A stretch of 64,000 nucleotides of DNA. Source: Amphritea sp. GTDB taxonomy: Bacteria > Pseudomonadota > Gammaproteobacteria > Pseudomonadales > Balneatricaceae. Positions 18,895-27,461 of this stretch are shown here, one piece after another. The notes beneath the pieces are model-generated. The model was not told where the DNA came from. It ran no database searches and was given only the letters and a program-made list of their open reading frames with translations. The stretch's first letter is position 1. Every line of letters starts with the position of its first letter. Where the stretch lies: positions 301,714 to 365,713 of the forward strand of contig NZ_JADGEW010000001.1 in the NCBI RefSeq assembly GCF_016744155.1, in the 5' to 3' direction. A program made the position numbers and the translations under genes.

Positions 18895-19443
18895 ATGACA
18901 GAAGAAGCTTCGCATAATCAAGCGCCCCAGAGTGAGGCATCTCAGAATCAGATCAATCTGAATTATGATGCAGCGCAAGACCGTATCCTGATACGTGCCA
19001 GTGAAGGTGGAAAAGAATATCGGGCCTGGTGGACGCGTCGATTAGCCCTGCGTATCCATACATTGTTCGGCGAACATACTTTTCCGACGGTAAATAACGC
19101 CAGTCATCTGCAATCGGAGCAACAGCAAAGCCTGGGCGATTTGGAGAAACAAGGGGCCGTTCAGCAGGCGGATTTTTCGACGCCCTATCAGGAAGATGCC
19201 AGTCACTACCCCCTGGGCGAAGAGGGAATTCTGGTACAGCGGATTGATATTAAAACTGAAGGTAAGATTGTCAAAATTATTATGCTGCCTGCTGATGGAG
19301 AAGGGATGACGTTGTCACTACCGCCGGGGCAGCGTTACTCCTTTGAACATATGCTACAGCGGGTGATGACGGCTGCAGAGTGGGTCAGTGCGGCTGCACA
19401 GGATAGTGCAGGTAGCCCGCAGGCTCCTCGTATCGCACACTAA
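18895..19443 (+). CDS. Uncharacterised conserved-looking protein
   Basis: A 182-residue soluble protein I cannot place in a family. The first 20 residues are polar and low complexity (Gln/Ser/Asn-rich). A compact part follows with KEYRAWWTRRLALRIHTLFG, then a Gln-rich linker and a second block EGILVQRIDIKTEGKIVKIIML and LSLPPGQRYSFEHMLQRVM. No signal peptide, membrane segment or metal motif. It lies 8 bp behind the HAD gene and so probably belongs to the dapF-xerC operon. Its stop overlaps the stop of the convergent MerR gene by 4 bp. Confidence 0.65.
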   Translation: MTEEASHNQAPQSEASQNQINLNYDAAQDRILIRASEGGKEYRAWWTRRLALRIHTLFGEHTFPTVNNASHLQSEQQQSLGDLEKQGAVQQADFSTPYQEDASHYPLGEEGILVQRIDIKTEGKIVKIIMLPADGEGMTLSLPPGQRYSFEHMLQRVMTAAEWVSAAAQDSAGSPQAPRIAH

Positions 19444-19877
19444 ACTGCATGATCACTGCTGCATAGTTTATGATTTACCAGGACTTCCAGTACTTGGCAT
19501 TGGTGTTCATCCTCATAGCTACAATTTTCTATCATCCGGTTTAACTCGGTTTCCATCGCTTGTAACTGTGCAATTTTCTGCTGAATATCAGCTAAATGTT
19601 GTTTGGCGATCTGATCCGCTTGCAGATGATCATCCAGGCAGCAACTACATAGCTTTTGCAGCTGCTCAATGGCGGGTAGATCAAATCCAAGCTGGCGGGC
19701 ATGACGGATAAAGCGCAACAATGTCAGATGCTGTTGATTATAGCGGCGCTGATTTCCAGCATTGCGGCTGGCAACAGGTAATAACCCTCGTTCTTCATAC
19801 CATCGAATGGTGGGGATTTTGCAGTCGGTTAGTTTTGACAGTTGGCCAATGCCGTAACTTTTTTCTTTCATATACAA
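19440..19877 (-). CDS. MerR-family metal-responsive regulator
   Basis: A 145-residue MerR activator. The N-terminal winged helix has YGIGQLSKLTDCKIPTIRWYEERGLL, the typical first DNA-binding stretch, followed by RRYNQQHLTLLRFIRHARQLGF. A long dimerisation helix follows. Cys77, Cys79, Cys80 and Cys119, Cys127 are spaced like the metal ligands of ZntR/CadR/PbrR proteins, so it should sense a divalent soft or borderline metal. Divergent from a cation exporter with a MerR-type promoter between them; regulation of that exporter is the natural inference. Which metal is sensed cannot be decided. Confidence 0.88.
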   Translation of the reverse strand: MYMKEKSYGIGQLSKLTDCKIPTIRWYEERGLLPVASRNAGNQRRYNQQHLTLLRFIRHARQLGFDLPAIEQLQKLCSCCLDDHLQADQIAKQHLADIQQKIAQLQAMETELNRMIENCSYEDEHQCQVLEVLVNHKLCSSDHAV

Positions 19878-19884
19878 ATAAACC

Positions 19885-19915
19885 TTGAAGCTCTAGTTAC
19901 TAGAGACTTTATAGT
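19885..19915 (+). promoter_or_regulatory. MerR-type promoter/operator of the cation exporter
   Basis: On the plus strand a -35 box TTGAAG (19885-19890) and a -10 box TATAGT (19910-19915) are separated by 19 bp, the elongated spacer used by MerR-type activators. Centred in the spacer is a perfect palindrome CTCTAGTTACTAGAG (19891-19905). This predicts repression without metal and activation by DNA untwisting when metal is bound. Confidence 0.8.
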
Positions 19916-19951
19916 TTTTGTACTGACAAATATATGAAAGAGGGTTAAGCC

Positions 19952-20596
19952 ATGTCTCACTGCTGTGGAAATACTACATTTACAGGTCTGGATCCGCTGT
20001 ATTTACGAATTCTCTGGCTGATTATTGCCATTAATGGGGTTATGTTCGGTGTCGAAATTGTGGCGGGTATTGCTGCCCAATCACAGGCTCTACAAGCGGA
20101 TGCGTTGGATTTTCTCGGCGATACAATGAGCTATAGCATCAGTCTTTGGGTAATAGGCAAGGCTGTTTCTGTACGTAGTAATGCTGCATTGTTTAAAGGG
20201 CTGAGTTTGTCACTTATGGCGATATGGGTAACGGGCTCTACTATTTACAGGGTTTTTGTTATGAATGCCCCGGATGCGATGACTATGGGTGGTGTGGCCA
20301 TCGCTGCTTTTGTAGCTAATATGATTTGTGTATTGCTATTGATGCGTTATAAAAATGGTGATGCCAATATCCGCTCGGTTTGGCTCTGCAGTCGTAACGA
20401 TGCGATTGGTAATATTATCGTCCTGATCGCCGCATCGGGTGTTTGGTATTCAGATACTCCTTGGCCGGACCTAGTTACGGCATTGATGATGGCTGCGCTA
20501 TTCCTCTCTTCTGCCTGGCAGATTACCCGGCAGGCTTTGCTGGAAAAAAAAGAAGGCGAAGAGGATAGAATCAGTAGCGGGATTCAGGGTTTATGA
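19952..20596 (+). CDS. Short cation-diffusion-facilitator-like exporter
   Basis: A 214-residue membrane protein with about five or six helices, related to CDF cation exporters but without the cytoplasmic C-terminal domain of the usual ~300-residue members. The N-terminus MSHCCGN has a Cys pair that could bind metal. In helix 2 the motif reads DALDFLGD, where CDFs normally have DAGHMLTD; in helix 5 it reads CSRNDAIGN where they have HxxxDALGS. So both usual metal-site His are replaced (Asp and Cys). Located behind a MerR promoter and divergent from its regulator; a heavy-metal efflux role is inferred. Confidence 0.82.
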   Translation: MSHCCGNTTFTGLDPLYLRILWLIIAINGVMFGVEIVAGIAAQSQALQADALDFLGDTMSYSISLWVIGKAVSVRSNAALFKGLSLSLMAIWVTGSTIYRVFVMNAPDAMTMGGVAIAAFVANMICVLLLMRYKNGDANIRSVWLCSRNDAIGNIIVLIAASGVWYSDTPWPDLVTALMMAALFLSSAWQITRQALLEKKEGEEDRISSGIQGL

Positions 20597-21488
20597 TGTT
20601 AACGCTCGTAGTGAGCTTTTTACGTTTCTTGTACCCTGCAATGGTTGATCCTAATACAATTGCCAGACAGGCCAGGCCCAGTGTTAAGTTCGCTTCGGTT
20701 ACTCCTGAAATGACTAACAGCAGAGCTGAAATCAGCGGTGCTGAGTAGGCCAGTACTCCGAGTAGCTGCAGGTTGCCGTGTTTAACCCCATAGTCCCAGG
20801 TAAAGAAGGCGATACCCACCGGGCCAATGCCTAAGCCAATCACTCCAAACCACTGACCGGCTGATGCTGGCCAGACTGTTGTTTCCCACAGCCAGTGACA
20901 ACACAATGCCAGTAGTGCGGTGGCGCCGCAAAACCATCCAGCAGCATCGGTGGATACCTGTTTCACCAGGCGACTCAGAACTGAATAGCCTGACCAAATT
21001 AAGGCGCAGGTTAACGCCAGTAAATAACCGCTGAGGTATTGCTGATTAAACCCGTCACTTCCCTGGCCGATGAGCAGCCAGCATCCATAAAGTGCGATGA
21101 TTGCACCGATTATATGCCGTTTAAGTATTGTTTCGCCCGGTAATAAGCCCGCTAGCAGAACAATCAGCAGTGGCCACATATAAGCCAACAGACTAACGGT
21201 GATTACCGGGGCTTTGGTCATCGCGAGGAAATAACAGAAGTGATAGCCGAAATAGCCTCCTATACCTAACATCCAGACCCGCTTTGGTTGACGTAGATGC
21301 CTCAGCCCTAAGTGTCCCTGACGCCACCAATTCAGGTTCATCAGTAGAAAAGCCAGAGCGAACGTCATTGCCATCAGCTGGAACGGAGGAATCCGGCCCT
21401 CAGTCAGGCGAGTCAGTAGAGCCAGAGTGCCCCAGAGAAAGATGGAAACTGAGCCAATCAATGTGGCCCGCAGTGTTGTTGTTAACAT
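20571..21488 (-). CDS. EamA/DMT-family transporter
   Basis: A 305-residue inner-membrane protein with ten predicted helices made of two EamA repeats: the first begins near ATLIGSVSIFLWGTLALLTR, the second near LSGYLLALTCALIWSGYSVLSR. The AYMWPLLIVLLAGLLPGE block is characteristic of the drug/metabolite transporter family. It resembles the aromatic-amino-acid exporter YddG in the first helices, but substrate is not certain. Its 3' end overlaps the end of the convergent CDF-like gene by 26 bp. An AraC regulator gene lies 73 bp upstream in the same direction and may control it. Confidence 0.85.
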   Translation of the reverse strand: MLTTTLRATLIGSVSIFLWGTLALLTRLTEGRIPPFQLMAMTFALAFLLMNLNWWRQGHLGLRHLRQPKRVWMLGIGGYFGYHFCYFLAMTKAPVITVSLLAYMWPLLIVLLAGLLPGETILKRHIIGAIIALYGCWLLIGQGSDGFNQQYLSGYLLALTCALIWSGYSVLSRLVKQVSTDAAGWFCGATALLALCCHWLWETTVWPASAGQWFGVIGLGIGPVGIAFFTWDYGVKHGNLQLLGVLAYSAPLISALLLVISGVTEANLTLGLACLAIVLGSTIAGYKKRKKLTTSVNIINPESRY

Positions 21489-21561
21489 TCATATTATCCC
21501 GACAAATTATCATGTCAGCATAAGGCGAGGCACCCTGGAGGTCTTTGTCGTGCTAGCGGAA

Positions 21562-22296
21562 TTATTTGCCGGAACGGCGAAAGAAGCTAGGTGGTCTATC
21601 AAAATGTTTGCGAAACCGATCGCTGAAAGCTGACAGGCTAGCGTAACCGACCGTCTCTGCGACCTGTTGGATGCTTAACTGACCTATTTCCAATAGCTGC
21701 CAGGCTTGCTGCATGCGTTTCTCGATTAGGTATTGCTGCGGCGTCATACCCAATTGCTGACGAAAAAGTTCGCTTAACTGGCGTGGGCTGAGGCTGGCAA
21801 TACCTGCCAGATACGACAAACTTACCGACTCACAGTAATGTTTATCCAGATAGCTGCGTGCTGTCGTAATACGCCGGTCAAGGTTGAGCGGTTCATCCTG
21901 CTGTTCATGTAACAGCTGTATCAGTAGTAACAGCATCTGACGCTGGCTACTGGTTGAATTACTTTGCTGCAGTTGTTGGTGAAGGAAACAGACATATTGA
22001 ATCAGCGCCGGAGTGAGGCTGATGAAGGCGGGCAATCGTTCCAGTTCAGGGGCCAGGGCATTGGGAATATCTGCTACCACAAAACAGTTATCAGCGGATC
22101 CGGCAAAACCATGGGCCTCTCCTGCCGCGACAACCGCTGCATGTTGTGAGGAAACCTTGCCGGAGCTTTGGCCGACGGTCATGTCGAGCAAACCGGAAAC
22201 GGGCAACACCAGCTGATGATAGTCATGCTGGTGGCTGTTAGTCTCAGCGCTGTAGCTGCGCAGATCCAGAGTAAGGTGCTTATCGGGTGATACCAT
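21562..22296 (-). CDS. AraC-family transcriptional regulator
   Basis: A 244-residue regulator with an N-terminal cupin-like effector domain (starting with HQHDYHQLVLPVSGLLDM, which contains the conserved His) and a C-terminal double HTH domain. The latter includes DKHYCESVSLSYLAGIASLS, SPRQLSELFRQQLGMTPQQY and the second helix VAETVGYASLSAFSDRFRKHFDRPPSFFR. Such regulators often control a transporter next to them; here the DMT transporter follows in the same direction. No ligand can be assigned. Confidence 0.9.
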   Translation of the reverse strand: MVSPDKHLTLDLRSYSAETNSHQHDYHQLVLPVSGLLDMTVGQSSGKVSSQHAAVVAAGEAHGFAGSADNCFVVADIPNALAPELERLPAFISLTPALIQYVCFLHQQLQQSNSTSSQRQMLLLLIQLLHEQQDEPLNLDRRITTARSYLDKHYCESVSLSYLAGIASLSPRQLSELFRQQLGMTPQQYLIEKRMQQAWQLLEIGQLSIQQVAETVGYASLSAFSDRFRKHFDRPPSFFRRSGK

Positions 22297-22354
22297 AGCC
22301 GAATTGTAGCAGTCTTACCCTGGGGTTAAACTCTCTTAATTCAGAACAGTATAT

Positions 22355-23098
22355 TTAACTCATATACTCGCCGCCGTTAACCGACAAGTTAGTACCCGTG
22401 ATATAGCCGGCATCGTCAGCGGTCAGGAATGCCACTGCACGTGAAATCTCTTCAGGCAGGCCCAGACGGCCAACTGGAATTCCGGCAACAATTGATTCCA
22501 ATACATTTTCAGGTACCTGACGGACCATCGGGGTGTCGATAAAGCCGGGTGATACTGCGTTTACCGTCACTCCTTTGCGTGCGCCTTCCTTCGCGATTGC
22601 TTTGGTAAAACCATATATACCCGCTTTGGCGGCCGAGTAGTTAGCCTGTCCAAACTGACCCTGTTCTCCGTTCAGAGATGAGATGTTAACAATGCGGCCG
22701 AAGCCTTGGTTACACATAGCATCAAATACCGGCTGGCACATGTTATACATAGAATCCAGGTTAGTACGCATAACGTCCTGCCACTGCTGTGGTTGCATTC
22801 GTTTTAAGGGTGCATCACGGGTTATACCTGCATTGTTAACCAGAATATCGATCGGCCCAAGGTCCTTTTCTACCGTGGCAATAAAGCTGCAACAGCTATC
22901 ATAATCGGCAACATCCAGTGGATAGATGGTTACTTCATAACCTTCAGTCTGCATCGTTTGCTGCCAGGTTTGGGCATCGCTATCCGTGCCGGGAAAGTAG
23001 CTTCCGACAACTTTACGGCCCTGATCGAGCATCGCTTTGCACATAGCTTCGCCTAAACCGCCGCTGGCTCCAGTTACTACTGCTATACGTTGTGTCAT
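22355..23098 (-). CDS. phaB: Acetoacetyl-CoA reductase (PhaB type)
   Basis: A 247-residue short-chain dehydrogenase that reduces acetoacetyl-CoA to (R)-3-hydroxybutyryl-CoA with NADPH. TGASGGLGEAM at the start binds the nucleotide, LVNNAGITRD is the NNAG motif, and NISSLNGEQGQFGQANYSAAK holds the catalytic Ser, Tyr and Lys. The QFGQANY stretch and GTNLSVNGGEYMS end are typical of PhaB rather than of FabG. It is 58 bp behind malonyl-CoA decarboxylase in the same direction. No PHA synthase is in the window, so a role in polyhydroxybutyrate formation is inferred. Confidence 0.9.
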   Translation of the reverse strand: MTQRIAVVTGASGGLGEAMCKAMLDQGRKVVGSYFPGTDSDAQTWQQTMQTEGYEVTIYPLDVADYDSCCSFIATVEKDLGPIDILVNNAGITRDAPLKRMQPQQWQDVMRTNLDSMYNMCQPVFDAMCNQGFGRIVNISSLNGEQGQFGQANYSAAKAGIYGFTKAIAKEGARKGVTVNAVSPGFIDTPMVRQVPENVLESIVAGIPVGRLGLPEEISRAVAFLTADDAGYITGTNLSVNGGEYMS

Positions 23099-23156
23099 GT
23101 TGATCTCCTGTCGATATTATTTTTATCGGATTATTTAATGAGTAAAAGTACGCTTG

Positions 23157-24542
23157 TTATAGCTTGAGAAGAGGTTTCAGGCTCGGAGCCAGTGAGACAG
23201 AGCCCTGCTGACTGTAGTCCTGACTTCGGGATTCAATCTGCGGTAGCTGGTACAGGTAGTTGACCATGATGCCCGCAGATTGTTGTAACCCTTTAGCAGA
23301 TGAATCGGCTAGCCAGTTCAGTTGAGCTATCTGGGCGCCGTTACTGAGATGAAAATGGGCTACCGGATCTTTACTGAGATGACCTCTGCCTTTGACCTGG
23401 CTAAGGTAGTGGCAAGCTAGACTAAGTAATGGCTCGCGAGCTTCTGCTGGAGGCATATGATCAGAAATGTCTGAGTCAGATTTAAGTTGCAGCCACTGCT
23501 TGCCGCCGGATAATTGTTCGAGTTCAGACTCATTCTGCTGTTCCAGCCAACGACAGAAACCGGGCATTGGTGACAAGGTTGAGAACTGTGTCAGATGAGG
23601 ATATTCCTGCTGTAGCCTGGCGACTACTCGCTTGATGAGAAAGTTACCAAAACTGATACCCGCCAGACCTGGCTGCGCATTAGATATGGAATAGAAAATG
23701 GCGGTATCTGCTTGCTGTATATCCTGCAAGGGAGCCGCTTCATCTAACAATGTCTGCACGTTATTGGCCAGCCCCTTCACCAGAGCGACTTCGACAAAAA
23801 TGAGGGGCTCGTTGGGCATATTAGGATGAAAGAATGCAAAGCAACGGCGATCAGAATCGAGTCGGTTTTTCAAGTCATCCCAGCTTTGGATCTCGTGTAC
23901 CGCTTCATAGGCGATCAGCTTTTCCAGTCGTTCGGCACTGGATTGCCAGTTAATTTGTTCCAGTTGTAGCAAACCGATATCAAACCAGCTGATTAGCAGA
24001 CGTTTTAGGTCCGCTTCCAGTTCTGCCAGTTGTGGGTAAGTTTTCTTTAGAGTGAGCAGTTCAGCACGCATGTCCACCAGAAATTTAACCCCTTCTGGTA
24101 GGCCGTTAAACTGAGTTAACAGACGAAGTCGAGGTGGGTCCAGAGATTCTCTTAATTGCTGGCCGGCTTTGGCGCGTTCTTCAGCCGGTGCATTTTTCCA
24201 CAGCTGAAAGCACTCTTCGATCTGCTCATTATTAATCCCATAATGCTCTGCAAGTAACAGCAGGAAGCGGCTACGGCCTTGTTCATTCAGCCTAAGATAG
24301 CTGCGCCCCAGAATGACAGCCCGGTTTCTTGCGGTGACTTCATTGCATTCTTGTAACAGGCAGCCGTCCATCCATTGAATCAATTGTTCTGAATCGCCCG
24401 GATTTAACTCAGGACTTAGCTGAAGTTCATCGGCGATGGTGTTACTGGAAGGGGTTCGCCAGATGCGTCGCAGGTGGCCAATAGTGCGTCCCAGCAAGGT
24501 AGGTGTAGCCTCAGGTATGAGGTTGGTGGTCTGGGTCATCAT
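23157..24542 (-). CDS. Malonyl-CoA decarboxylase
   Basis: A 461-residue enzyme of the MCD family that turns malonyl-CoA into acetyl-CoA and CO2. The helical N-terminal domain spans about residues 60-165. The catalytic GNAT-like C-terminal domain includes FFHPNMPNEPLIFVEVAL, LSPMPGFCRWLEQQ and DPVAHFHLSNGAQIAQLNW, the latter the signature containing the conserved catalytic-region His and Asn. Upstream lie overlapping inverted repeats (24610-24648) that probably control it and the divergent MaoC gene. It would free acetyl-CoA from malonyl-CoA and relieve inhibition of fatty-acid use. Confidence 0.92.
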   Translation of the reverse strand: MMTQTTNLIPEATPTLLGRTIGHLRRIWRTPSSNTIADELQLSPELNPGDSEQLIQWMDGCLLQECNEVTARNRAVILGRSYLRLNEQGRSRFLLLLAEHYGINNEQIEECFQLWKNAPAEERAKAGQQLRESLDPPRLRLLTQFNGLPEGVKFLVDMRAELLTLKKTYPQLAELEADLKRLLISWFDIGLLQLEQINWQSSAERLEKLIAYEAVHEIQSWDDLKNRLDSDRRCFAFFHPNMPNEPLIFVEVALVKGLANNVQTLLDEAAPLQDIQQADTAIFYSISNAQPGLAGISFGNFLIKRVVARLQQEYPHLTQFSTLSPMPGFCRWLEQQNESELEQLSGGKQWLQLKSDSDISDHMPPAEAREPLLSLACHYLSQVKGRGHLSKDPVAHFHLSNGAQIAQLNWLADSSAKGLQQSAGIMVNYLYQLPQIESRSQDYSQQGSVSLAPSLKPLLKL

Positions 24543-24609
24543 AATATTCTCCCGGCATTTTTGGGTTCATGCCGTTATATTTCGAGTCAAACTAGCAGGA
24601 TTAATTATA

Positions 24610-24648
24610 AAAACCAAGGGTTTTTACTTGGTTTTATAAGTAAAAACC
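24610..24648. promoter_or_regulatory. Overlapping inverted repeats in the MCD/MaoC divergent region
   Basis: Two inverted repeats share bases. The first has 9-base perfect arms at 24610-24618 and 24627-24635; the second has 11-base perfect arms at 24619-24629 and 24638-24648. They cannot form as hairpins together. The location between two divergent genes makes a tandem repressor operator the likeliest reading; which regulator binds is unknown. Confidence 0.55.
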
Positions 24649-24723
24649 ATTACTGTTAGGTTCAGCGCATATCTGAGAGCCCGGTTATAAGGGCGGAAAA
24701 TAACAACGATTGAGGAAACGAAG

Positions 24724-25155
24724 ATGGATGATTTACATGGCTTTTACATTGAAGATCTGCAGGTAGGCCAGACGGCAAGTTATGCGAAAACCGTGACAGA
24801 AGCCGATGTGGTGTTGTTTGCCGGGGTGTCCGGGGATGATAATCCGGTGCATATCAATGCTGAGTATGCTGAGCAGACGATATTTGGCCAGCGGATTGTC
24901 CACGGTATGTTTAGCGCAGCGTTGATATCGGCTGTGTTAGGGACCCGTATGCCTGGACCGGGTGCTATCTATATTGATCAGCAGTTGAAATTTAAAGCGC
25001 CTGTACATATTGGTGATACCGTTACCGCGACAGCTAAGGTACTGGAAATTAATCTAGAACGCCGTCGGGTAGTGCTGGAAACGGTTTGTACCGTGAAAGG
25101 AAAGGTGGTTGCTGAAGGTGTTGCGACTAATATGGTTGACCGTCGTCCAGTCTGA
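24724..25155 (+). CDS. MaoC-family (R)-specific enoyl-CoA hydratase-like protein
   Basis: A 143-residue single hot-dog domain protein. The hydratase-2 signature is present: FAGVSGDDNPVHINAEYAEQ with the catalytic Asp and His (about residues 38-45), followed by GQRIVHGMFSAALIS. Such enzymes (PhaJ) make (R)-3-hydroxyacyl-CoA from enoyl-CoA, feeding polyhydroxyalkanoate formation. The nearby acetoacetyl-CoA reductase and acyl-CoA synthetase support an acyl-CoA role. It is followed by the isochorismatase-like gene after 14 bp, forming an operon. Confidence 0.88.
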   Translation: MDDLHGFYIEDLQVGQTASYAKTVTEADVVLFAGVSGDDNPVHINAEYAEQTIFGQRIVHGMFSAALISAVLGTRMPGPGAIYIDQQLKFKAPVHIGDTVTATAKVLEINLERRRVVLETVCTVKGKVVAEGVATNMVDRRPV

Positions 25156-25169
25156 ACAGGAGAGATAAT

Positions 25170-25715
25170 ATGCTGATTAATAAAGAAAAGAGTGCGCTGC
25201 TGGTAATTGATGTGCAGGCAAAACTGTTGCCAGGTGTGCATAAGAGCGAAGAGCTGGTAAAAAATTGTCGCTGGCTGATGGAGTTGGCGCAACTGGTGGG
25301 GGTTCCGGTATTAGGCTCTGAACAGTATCCACAAGGTGTGGGACCCACGACTGAAGAGTTGAAGGAGCTGTTACCGGCTGAAGATTTTATCGGTAAGACC
25401 TTTTTCTCCTGCGCTGATTCTCCAGAATGTAGCGCCCGTATTGAAGCTATGGGCCGTGAAGAGATTGTGATTTGTGGAATGGAAGCCCATGCCTGTGTGA
25501 TGCAGAGCGCGCTGCGATTACTGGAGCAAGGTAAAAAGGTTTATGTAGTAGTTGATGCTATCTCTGCCCGTAATCCAGTGGATACCGAGTATGCGATTGC
25601 CCGAATGCGTGATGAAGGGGTGAAAATCATTACCCGGGAGATGGTTGGTTTTGAGTGGATGATGCGCTCTGATGTGCCGGAATTCAGGGACTTCAGCATG
25701 AAGTTCTTACGTTAA
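25170..25715 (+). CDS. Isochorismatase-family cysteine hydrolase
   Basis: A 181-residue hydrolase of the isochorismatase-like fold. The first catalytic Asp is in LLVIDVQAKLLPG (Asp14), the Lys in IGKTFFSC, and the nucleophilic Cys in VICGMEAHACVMQSALRLLE near residue 113, with the cis-peptide pair before it. Resembles the YcaC group, whose substrate is unknown. It is inside the operon of MaoC hydratase and acyl-CoA synthetase (30 bp before the latter). An amide or ester hydrolysis is likely; a link to fatty-acid metabolism is only suggested by position. Confidence 0.88.
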   Translation: MLINKEKSALLVIDVQAKLLPGVHKSEELVKNCRWLMELAQLVGVPVLGSEQYPQGVGPTTEELKELLPAEDFIGKTFFSCADSPECSARIEAMGREEIVICGMEAHACVMQSALRLLEQGKKVYVVVDAISARNPVDTEYAIARMRDEGVKIITREMVGFEWMMRSDVPEFRDFSMKFLR

Positions 25716-25745
25716 TTTGCATCACTCTATTAAGTAGGAGCGAGT

Positions 25746-27386
25746 ATGGAAAACAAGAATAACAATCCGTACGAGATGGGTCTGGAGCAGAACAGTGCGA
25801 ACTTTTCTGCTTTGAGTCCGATCGGGTTCATTGAACGTACCGCTAGTGTCTACCCTGATCGTGCGGCGGTTGTTTATGGTGATCTGACTCGTAGTTGGGC
25901 AGAAACGTATCAGCGTTGTTTGCGACTGGCATCAGCGTTGAGCCAACGTGGTGTCGGCGTGGGAGATACTGTTGCGGCGGTGCTTCCCAACATTCCTGAA
26001 ATGATAGAGCTGCATTTTGCTGTGCCTATGTTGGGGGCAGTGCTGAATGCCCAGAACACCCGTCTCGATGCTGAAACGATGAGTTTTATGCTGGACCATG
26101 GTGAGGCACGGGTACTTATTACCGATCGTGAATTTTCGGCTACCGTCGGTAAAGCGTTGAAAACATCGCAACAAAACCCGCTGGTAATCGATGTTGATGA
26201 TCCTCAGTTTGATGGCGGTGAGCTGCTCGGTGAACTGACCTACGAACAGTTGCTGGCTGAAGGTGACAGCGATTTCGTCTGGCAACCTCCAGAAGATGAA
26301 TGGCAGGCTATCGCGTTGAACTACACCTCAGGGACCACCGGTAACCCCAAAGGGGTGGTATATCATCACCGGGGTGCCTATCTGAATGCCATGAGTAATA
26401 TTCTGGGACAGAATCTACCTCCGCATGCGGTATATCTCTGGACCCTGCCGATGTTTCACTGCAATGGTTGGTGTTATCCCTGGGCGGTGACAGCTGTTGC
26501 CGGTACTCATGTATGCCTGCGCCACTTGCTACCAGCGAAAGTATTTCAGGCGATAGATTCTTATGGTGTGACCCACTTCTGTGGTGCGCCGGTAGTACTG
26601 AACATGCTGCTAAATGCACCAGAAGAGGAGAAACTGGAGATTAATCATCCGGTCACAGTAACCACTGGGGGGGCTCCTCCTCCTGCGTCAATTATTGAAG
26701 GGATTGAACAACTGGGTATTCAGGTTGTGCATGCTTATGGTCTGACTGAGACCTATGGTCCTAGTGTGTTCTGTTCATTCCAGGAAGAGTGGGCGCAACT
26801 GCCGTTGCCAGAAAAGGCTGCCAAGATGGCACGTCAGGGAGTGCGGGCACCAGCGATGGAACGATTGATGGTAGCTGACCCTACAACACTTAAGCCGGTT
26901 GCTATGAATGGTCTGGCGATGGGAGAGGTCTTTATGCGGGGTAATACCCTGATGAAAGGCTATTTAAAGAACCCATCAGCGTCGGCAGATGCCTTTGAAG
27001 GTGGCTGGTTCCATACCGGTGATCTGGCGGTATGGCATACGGACGGCTACATCGAAGTTAAAGATCGTTCTAAAGATGTCATTATCTCCGGCGGAGAGAA
27101 TATCTCAACGATAGAGGTTGAGGACATGCTGTTCCGGCATCCGGCCATTATGGAAGCTGCAGTGGTGGCCCAGCCTGATGACCATTGGGGTGAGGTCCCT
27201 TGTGCCATCGTTACCCTGAAGCCGGAAGAAGAGGTAAGCGCAGCAGATATTATCAGTTTCTGTCGCGATAATATGGCGCATTTCAAATGTCCGAAACGGG
27301 TGGTTTTTGCCGACCTGCCAAAAACCTCCACCGGTAAGGTTCAGAAATATTCGTTGCGCAGTATGTTGCAACAACTGGATGATTAA
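25746..27386 (+). CDS. Acyl-CoA synthetase (AMP-forming)
   Basis: A 546-residue adenylate-forming enzyme that activates a carboxylic acid to its CoA thioester. The phosphate-binding loop is YTSGTTGNPKGVVY (about 194-207), the adenine-site motif is HAYGLTETYGP, and the hinge motif is TGDLAVWHTDGYIEVKDRSK followed by ISGGENIS. The C-terminal Lys is in PKTSTGKVQKY. Sequence class resembles the medium-chain or DMSP-lyase-type acyl-CoA ligases (DmdB-like); the natural substrate is undetermined. Last metabolic gene before the two-component pair. Confidence 0.9.
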   Translation: MENKNNNPYEMGLEQNSANFSALSPIGFIERTASVYPDRAAVVYGDLTRSWAETYQRCLRLASALSQRGVGVGDTVAAVLPNIPEMIELHFAVPMLGAVLNAQNTRLDAETMSFMLDHGEARVLITDREFSATVGKALKTSQQNPLVIDVDDPQFDGGELLGELTYEQLLAEGDSDFVWQPPEDEWQAIALNYTSGTTGNPKGVVYHHRGAYLNAMSNILGQNLPPHAVYLWTLPMFHCNGWCYPWAVTAVAGTHVCLRHLLPAKVFQAIDSYGVTHFCGAPVVLNMLLNAPEEEKLEINHPVTVTTGGAPPPASIIEGIEQLGIQVVHAYGLTETYGPSVFCSFQEEWAQLPLPEKAAKMARQGVRAPAMERLMVADPTTLKPVAMNGLAMGEVFMRGNTLMKGYLKNPSASADAFEGGWFHTGDLAVWHTDGYIEVKDRSKDVIISGGENISTIEVEDMLFRHPAIMEAAVVAQPDDHWGEVPCAIVTLKPEEEVSAADIISFCRDNMAHFKCPKRVVFADLPKTSTGKVQKYSLRSMLQQLDD

Positions 27387-27461
27387 GTCCGGCTTATTAC
27401 TGGAAGTTTTGCCGTTAACTGAACTGTCCGGGCAGGCTTGGTATGATTGGGAGGAACGATA

